Assembly: GCA_017383785.1 (NCBI GenBank)
Contig: JAFNVD010000051.1
Coordinates: forward strand, 1 to 9,028
Direction of reading: 5' to 3'
DNA length: 9,028 bases
Origin: Peptococcaceae bacterium
Lineage (GTDB): Bacteria > Bacillota > Peptococcia > Peptococcales > Peptococcaceae
Positions 5,646 through 9,028 of the stretch are shown here, one piece after another. The stretch's first letter is position 1, and every line of letters begins with the position of its first letter. The translations under genes were made by a program, and so were the position numbers. A model generated the notes under the pieces. That model was not told the DNA's origin and made no database searches. It worked only from the letters and a program-made list of their open reading frames with translations.

Positions 5646-5694
5646 TTGTATTTGATATTACGATTCCATTATACTGCGAAAGGAGGCTGATGTT

Positions 5695-6504
5695 ATGCCG
5701 GAACAACAAGAACCTCACTATATGACTGTAGGGGAATTGGCAGATAAAGTAGGCGTGACTGTACGTACCATCCAATATTATGATCAGGAAAATCTGCTCA
5801 AACCTTCTGCCAAAGGCAGCCGTAATCAGCGTCTCTATACAGAAAAAGACGAAGAAACACTCTATAAAATATTGTGTTTCAAATTCATGGGACTATCAAT
5901 TACAGAAATACGTGAAAGTTTATATGGGTTTGATGAAACACCTGCTGTAAAACTTTTGCTGGATAAAAAAATTGCTGATGTGGAAAAAGAAATGTCTGCA
6001 TTAATGAAACGATTTGCTACATTAAAAAACCTCAGCGAAGCAGTCAAAAACGATACCGAGGTACATTGGCAGCATTACGCTCACATGATAGAACGGTTTC
6101 AAGATGAAGGCAAATATATTTGGCAGTTGAGTTGTTCCTTTGAGGAAAATGCCTATCGCGAGCAAGAACATCGAGAAGCTGAACAAGCACAATGGGTTGA
6201 CGAATATGAACGCAAATTGGCCATTGAACAGTTTCACAAACTGATTGCCGAGTCCATACAGCTCATTCATCAGCAAGAACCACCGGAAAGTGAAAAGTCT
6301 CAGAACATTGCAAAGCGTTATCTCCAAATGCAATCACAATTTGGGCTGGATATTTCCAAAAACAAACACCACGATATCCTGATTACCGATACCGCCAATA
6401 ACGGCATGCACGACTCGTTTTCTGCATTGCGCCAGGATGTCACTGCATTTATGCAGCAAATTGTAGAAATTTATCGCCAAAATCGAAAGGAGAGCACCAC
6501 ATGA
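5695..6504 (+). CDS. MerR-family transcriptional regulator
   Basis: A 269-residue regulator, probably controlling its own operon. The N-terminal winged helix-turn-helix spans about residues 10-78: MTVGELADKVGVTVRTIQYY (10-29), then the wing with LLKPSAKGSRNQRLYTEKD and the helices LYKILCFKFMGLSITEIRE. A helical dimerisation coiled coil follows (about 85-120). The C-terminal part (about 120-269) is larger than in metal-sensing MerR proteins, mostly helical and highly charged, and is the probable effector domain; it holds a regularly spaced H124/H127/H130 trio (HWQHYAH) and C147, possible ligand or metal contacts. Start by GGAGG 8 bases upstream. It overlaps the next gene by ATGA and is preceded by a 19-bp-spacer promoter. 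The effector is unknown; the operon suggests a tetrapyrrole or metal chelate. Confidence 0.94.
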   Translation: MPEQQEPHYMTVGELADKVGVTVRTIQYYDQENLLKPSAKGSRNQRLYTEKDEETLYKILCFKFMGLSITEIRESLYGFDETPAVKLLLDKKIADVEKEMSALMKRFATLKNLSEAVKNDTEVHWQHYAHMIERFQDEGKYIWQLSCSFEENAYREQEHREAEQAQWVDEYERKLAIEQFHKLIAESIQLIHQQEPPESEKSQNIAKRYLQMQSQFGLDISKNKHHDILITDTANNGMHDSFSALRQDVTAFMQQIVEIYRQNRKESTT

Positions 6505-7502
6505 TCGTATCATGGATGACCACCAACCAATGCAACCTTACCTGCAAACACTGCTATCAAGATGCAGGCAACCAAAAAGAAGCAGAATTGACTACCGAAG
6601 AAGGAAAAAAACTGATTGATGAAATCGCCCGCGCCGGGTTTAAAATTATGATTTTCAGCGGTGGCGAACCATTAATGCGTCCGGATATTTATGAATTGGT
6701 AGCCTACGCTGCATCCAAAGGCTTACGCCCTGTATTCGGTACCAACGGTATGCTGATTACCAAAGAAGTCGCACAAAAATTGAAAGATGCCGGCGCTATG
6801 GCCATGGGCATTAGCTTAGATAGCTTAGACGAAGCAAAACACAACGAATTCCGCGGCCATCCTGAAGCATTTGCTCGTACCGTACAAGGTATGAAAAACT
6901 GTACAGAAGTTGGACTGCCTTTCCAGATTCATACTACCATCATGGATTGGAACAAACATGAAATTCTCGACATCATTGACTTTGCGGTAGAAATCGGTGC
7001 CATGGCAGAATATATTTTCTTCCTGATTCCTGTAGGACGCGGTGTTTATATCGAAGAAACCGCTGTTGAAGTAATGGAATATGAAAATCTGCTCCGTTCT
7101 ATCATGGAAAAACAAAAAGAAGTACCAATCGCTATCAAACCTACTTGTGCCCCACAATTTACCCGTGTAGCCAAACAGGTAGGTGTAGAAATTGATCCAC
7201 GCTTTACCAGAGGGTGCCTGGCAGGGCTTACCTACTGTATCATCAGCCCTACCGGTAAAGTACGTCCATGTGCATATATGGTAGAAGAAGCAGGCGATGT
7301 ACATGAACAGCCATTCGATGAAATCTGGAAAAATGCAGACGTATTCCAGACATTGCGCACCCAGGCTTATAAAGGCGCTTGCGGTAAATGCGGATATAAA
7401 ACTATTTGCGGCGGTTGTCGTGCTCGTTCTGCATATTATCACGATGGAGATATTCTGCAGGAAGACAGCTACTGTGCTTTTGGCAAACAATTGACCAAAT
7501 AA
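6501..7502 (+). CDS. nirJ2: Radical SAM/SPASM enzyme, NirJ2 type
   Basis: A 333-residue iron-sulphur enzyme of the NirJ/Ahb group that acts on tetrapyrrole side chains. The SAM-binding 4Fe-4S motif is C11-x3-C15-x2-C18 in NQCNLTCKHCYQDAG, followed by the GGEP motif (54-57, SGGEPLMRPDIYEL) and GTNGMLIT (80-87). The C-terminal SPASM part supplies further cysteines: C239 and C246, C257, C294, C297, C303, C306 and C325 (CGKCGYKTICGGCRARSAYY), plus C216 in KPTCAPQF. The pattern SWMTTNQCN at the start and GGCRARSAYYHDGD near the end is characteristic of NirJ2 (putative haem d1 biosynthesis protein), whose true reaction is not firmly settled. The start overlaps merR by ATGA, with GGAG 8 bases upstream, indicating translational coupling. 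No nirJ1, nirD/L or other haem-synthesis gene is adjacent; instead an ABC importer follows. Confidence 0.92.
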   Translation: MIVSWMTTNQCNLTCKHCYQDAGNQKEAELTTEEGKKLIDEIARAGFKIMIFSGGEPLMRPDIYELVAYAASKGLRPVFGTNGMLITKEVAQKLKDAGAMAMGISLDSLDEAKHNEFRGHPEAFARTVQGMKNCTEVGLPFQIHTTIMDWNKHEILDIIDFAVEIGAMAEYIFFLIPVGRGVYIEETAVEVMEYENLLRSIMEKQKEVPIAIKPTCAPQFTRVAKQVGVEIDPRFTRGCLAGLTYCIISPTGKVRPCAYMVEEAGDVHEQPFDEIWKNADVFQTLRTQAYKGACGKCGYKTICGGCRARSAYYHDGDILQEDSYCAFGKQLTK

Positions 7503-7539
7503 TCAGATCACGCATTCCCTTTCCAAAAGGAGTATGGAT

Positions 7540-8529
7540 ATGATACAAACTCAAAAACGAATTCGCACCTCAATGGGATATTTATTGCTTGCCATGCTGC
7601 TTATTTGCGTTCTGGCATTGAGCGGATGTGGTACTGCTCCAAACACACAAGAATCGGTACAATCGGAAGGCGGCTATACCTTTACCGATGCCATTGGTCA
7701 GGAAATCACCGTGCACAATCCACAGCGTGTGGTATCCTTGATGGGCAGTTTCTCTGAAATTTGGATTTTGGCAGGAGGCGCTGACACCTTGGTAGGCACT
7801 TCCCATGATACCGTAGACAATCGAGACTTGGGACTGCCTGACGATATTGCCATTGTGGGTACTTATCAAAACCCTAACATTGAAGAAATATTAGCACTGA
7901 ATCCGGACTTGGTACTGTTATCTTCCGAAACTACACGTACTGATAGTCACGTAGCATTGAAAGATGCCTTGCAAGGGGCCGGTATTACAGCGGCTTATTT
8001 TAGCGTTACACATTTTGAAGATTATCTCAATATGCTGGAGATTTGCACCGATATTACCGGCAACAAAGAGGCTTACCATACAAACGGTACAGCCGTGCAG
8101 GAACGAATTGCACAAATCATTGCCGATAATACTTTAGAGGACGAACCTTCCGCATTATTGATGGTTACCTATTCCGGCGGAATCCGTGCGCAAAACTCCG
8201 ATACTATGACCGGCAAAATGCTTTCCGAACTGGGCTGTAAAAACATTTTGGATGATTACCCAAGTATGTTGCAAGATTTTAGTGTAGAAAAAATCATCGA
8301 AACCGATCCGGACTACATTTTTGTAATCCCGATGGGCAACGATGATGCACTGGCACAAAAAAATCTAAAAGAAAATGTAGAAAGCAATCCGGCGTGGAGC
8401 AGCCTGACAGCTGTAGCAAACGACCGCTATATCCTGCTGCCAAAGGATTTATTTTTGTACAAACCAAATGCTGTATGGGATGAAAGCTATGCTTATCTAG
8501 CAGCATTGTTACACCAACCGGCGGTATAA
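7540..8529 (+). CDS. ABC transporter substrate-binding lipoprotein (BtuF/FecB-like)
   Basis: A 329-residue surface lipoprotein that captures a metal chelate or tetrapyrrole for the adjoining permease. The signal sequence (basic start, core SMGYLLLAMLLICVLA) ends in LSGC with lipidated C30. The periplasmic-binding-protein type 2 fold (PF01497) is evident: AIGQEITVHNPQRVVSLMG (51-69), NIEEILALNPDLVLLSS (113-129), a long linking helix region near 135-190, and the second lobe with SVEKIIETDPDYIFVIPMG. Such proteins bind ferric siderophores, haem or cobalamin; the sequence does not decide which. The start at 7540 is preferred over in-frame ATG 7534 because GGAG is 7 bases from the former and 1 base from the latter. 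It follows nirJ2 by 37 bases with no terminator and is 1 base from the permease. Confidence 0.93.
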   Translation: MIQTQKRIRTSMGYLLLAMLLICVLALSGCGTAPNTQESVQSEGGYTFTDAIGQEITVHNPQRVVSLMGSFSEIWILAGGADTLVGTSHDTVDNRDLGLPDDIAIVGTYQNPNIEEILALNPDLVLLSSETTRTDSHVALKDALQGAGITAAYFSVTHFEDYLNMLEICTDITGNKEAYHTNGTAVQERIAQIIADNTLEDEPSALLMVTYSGGIRAQNSDTMTGKMLSELGCKNILDDYPSMLQDFSVEKIIETDPDYIFVIPMGNDDALAQKNLKENVESNPAWSSLTAVANDRYILLPKDLFLYKPNAVWDESYAYLAALLHQPAV

Positions 8530-8530
8530 T

Positions 8531-9028
8531 ATGAAACATTACACCAATGCACAAAAAGGCAGATGGATGCTTTTGTTCACCATATTTCTTACTGTCATTT
8601 CTGTTCTGCTGGGGATTAGTTTGGGGTCTACCCGTATTTCCCCGGCAGATTTTTTACAGGCAGTATTTTCGGGATCTACCACAGACAGTACCTATCGTAT
8701 TGTGATGTATTCCCGATTGCCCGGCGTATTGGGAGCTCTGCTGGCAGGCAGTGCCTTATCCGTATCCGGGGCTATTTTACAATCAGTACTGCAAAATCCA
8801 TTGGCTAGCCCTAACATCATTGGGGTCAATTCCGGTGCCGGGCTGATGGTGTTGTTGTGCTCTGCATTTTTTCCGGCCATGGATGCGCTGTTGCCCTTTG
8901 CGGCATTTTTAGGTGCATTGGCCACTGCCATGCTGATTTTTGCACTGGCTATGGGCCCGGGGGTTTCCCGGATTACACTGGTACTAACCGGGATTGCCAT
9001 GAGCAGCATTTTAGGTGCCGGTATGAAC
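8531..9028 (+). CDS. FecCD-family ABC transporter permease, N-terminal part (cut by window edge)
   Basis: An open frame of 166 codons runs off the window. It is the membrane subunit of an importer for iron-siderophore, haem or cobalamin. A first membrane segment (about 12-32, LLFTIFLTVISVLLGISLGS) is followed by the family's most conserved stretch: SRLPGVLGALLAGSALSVSG (61-80), AILQSVLQNPLASPNIIGVN (81-100) and SGAGL. Further segments lie at about 105-118, 121-142 and 148-165. ATG 8531 is one base after the substrate-binding protein's stop, with only a weak GGCGG site inside the upstream gene, so translation is probably coupled. Usual length is about 330-350 residues, so roughly half is seen. 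The ATPase is expected next, beyond the window. Confidence 0.95.
   Translation, partial: MKHYTNAQKGRWMLLFTIFLTVISVLLGISLGSTRISPADFLQAVFSGSTTDSTYRIVMYSRLPGVLGALLAGSALSVSGAILQSVLQNPLASPNIIGVNSGAGLMVLLCSAFFPAMDALLPFAAFLGALATAMLIFALAMGPGVSRITLVLTGIAMSSILGAGMN

Noticed and set aside
6825..7490. Long open frame (221 codons) on the minus strand opposite the radical SAM gene
   Set aside because: It is fully antisense to a gene with clear catalytic motifs, its translation is rich in F, C, Y and I as expected of a shadow frame, and it has no ribosome site.
7503..7539. Terminator or separate promoter between nirJ2 and the substrate-binding protein
   Set aside because: The 37-base gap holds only a ribosome site and a trivial CCTTT/AAAGG match with no T tract or promoter hexamers.

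Overview
The window looks like chromosomal DNA from an anaerobic member of the Bacillota (Firmicutes). The grounds are strong AGGAGG-type ribosome binding sites, several extended -10 promoters (TGnTATAAT), three lipoproteins with LSGC/LTGC lipoboxes and no periplasmic-style genes, GAACN4GTTY operators of the Gram-positive LexA type, a PurBox-like element, and a NirJ2-type radical SAM protein, a family known mainly from anaerobes. The genus is not assigned; Clostridia or Negativicutes are both possible.

Left part (1-3740). Two purine genes diverge from a shared spacer: purB (adenylosuccinate lyase, only its first 68 codons, minus strand) and hpt (hypoxanthine phosphoribosyltransferase, plus strand, closed by a very clean terminator). 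Then come an M29-family aminopeptidase and, 28 bases on, a lipoprotein with an alpha/beta hydrolase domain, probably one transcript ending at a bidirectional terminator.

Middle part (3740-5570). A short 14-bp tandem repeat abuts the end of a minus-strand lipoprotein with a possible GerMN-like domain. Upstream of it, with its own terminator, is a small minus-strand protein with two predicted membrane segments. Its promoter carries a cluster of four LexA/SOS-box-like sites, one of them lying between -35 and -10. A 99-residue cytosolic protein of unknown function is transcribed divergently.

Right part (5570-9028). A tight operon runs off the window: MerR-family regulator, NirJ2-type radical SAM/SPASM enzyme (ATGA overlap), substrate-binding lipoprotein of the BtuF/FecB fold, and FecCD-type permease (1-base gap, incomplete). 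Its promoter has the hallmark MerR architecture, consensus -35 and -10 hexamers with a 19-bp spacer centred on a palindrome. The likely logic is a ligand-sensing regulator controlling import of a metal chelate or tetrapyrrole (iron-siderophore, haem or corrinoid) together with an enzyme that modifies tetrapyrrole side chains. This is the most interesting system in the window.
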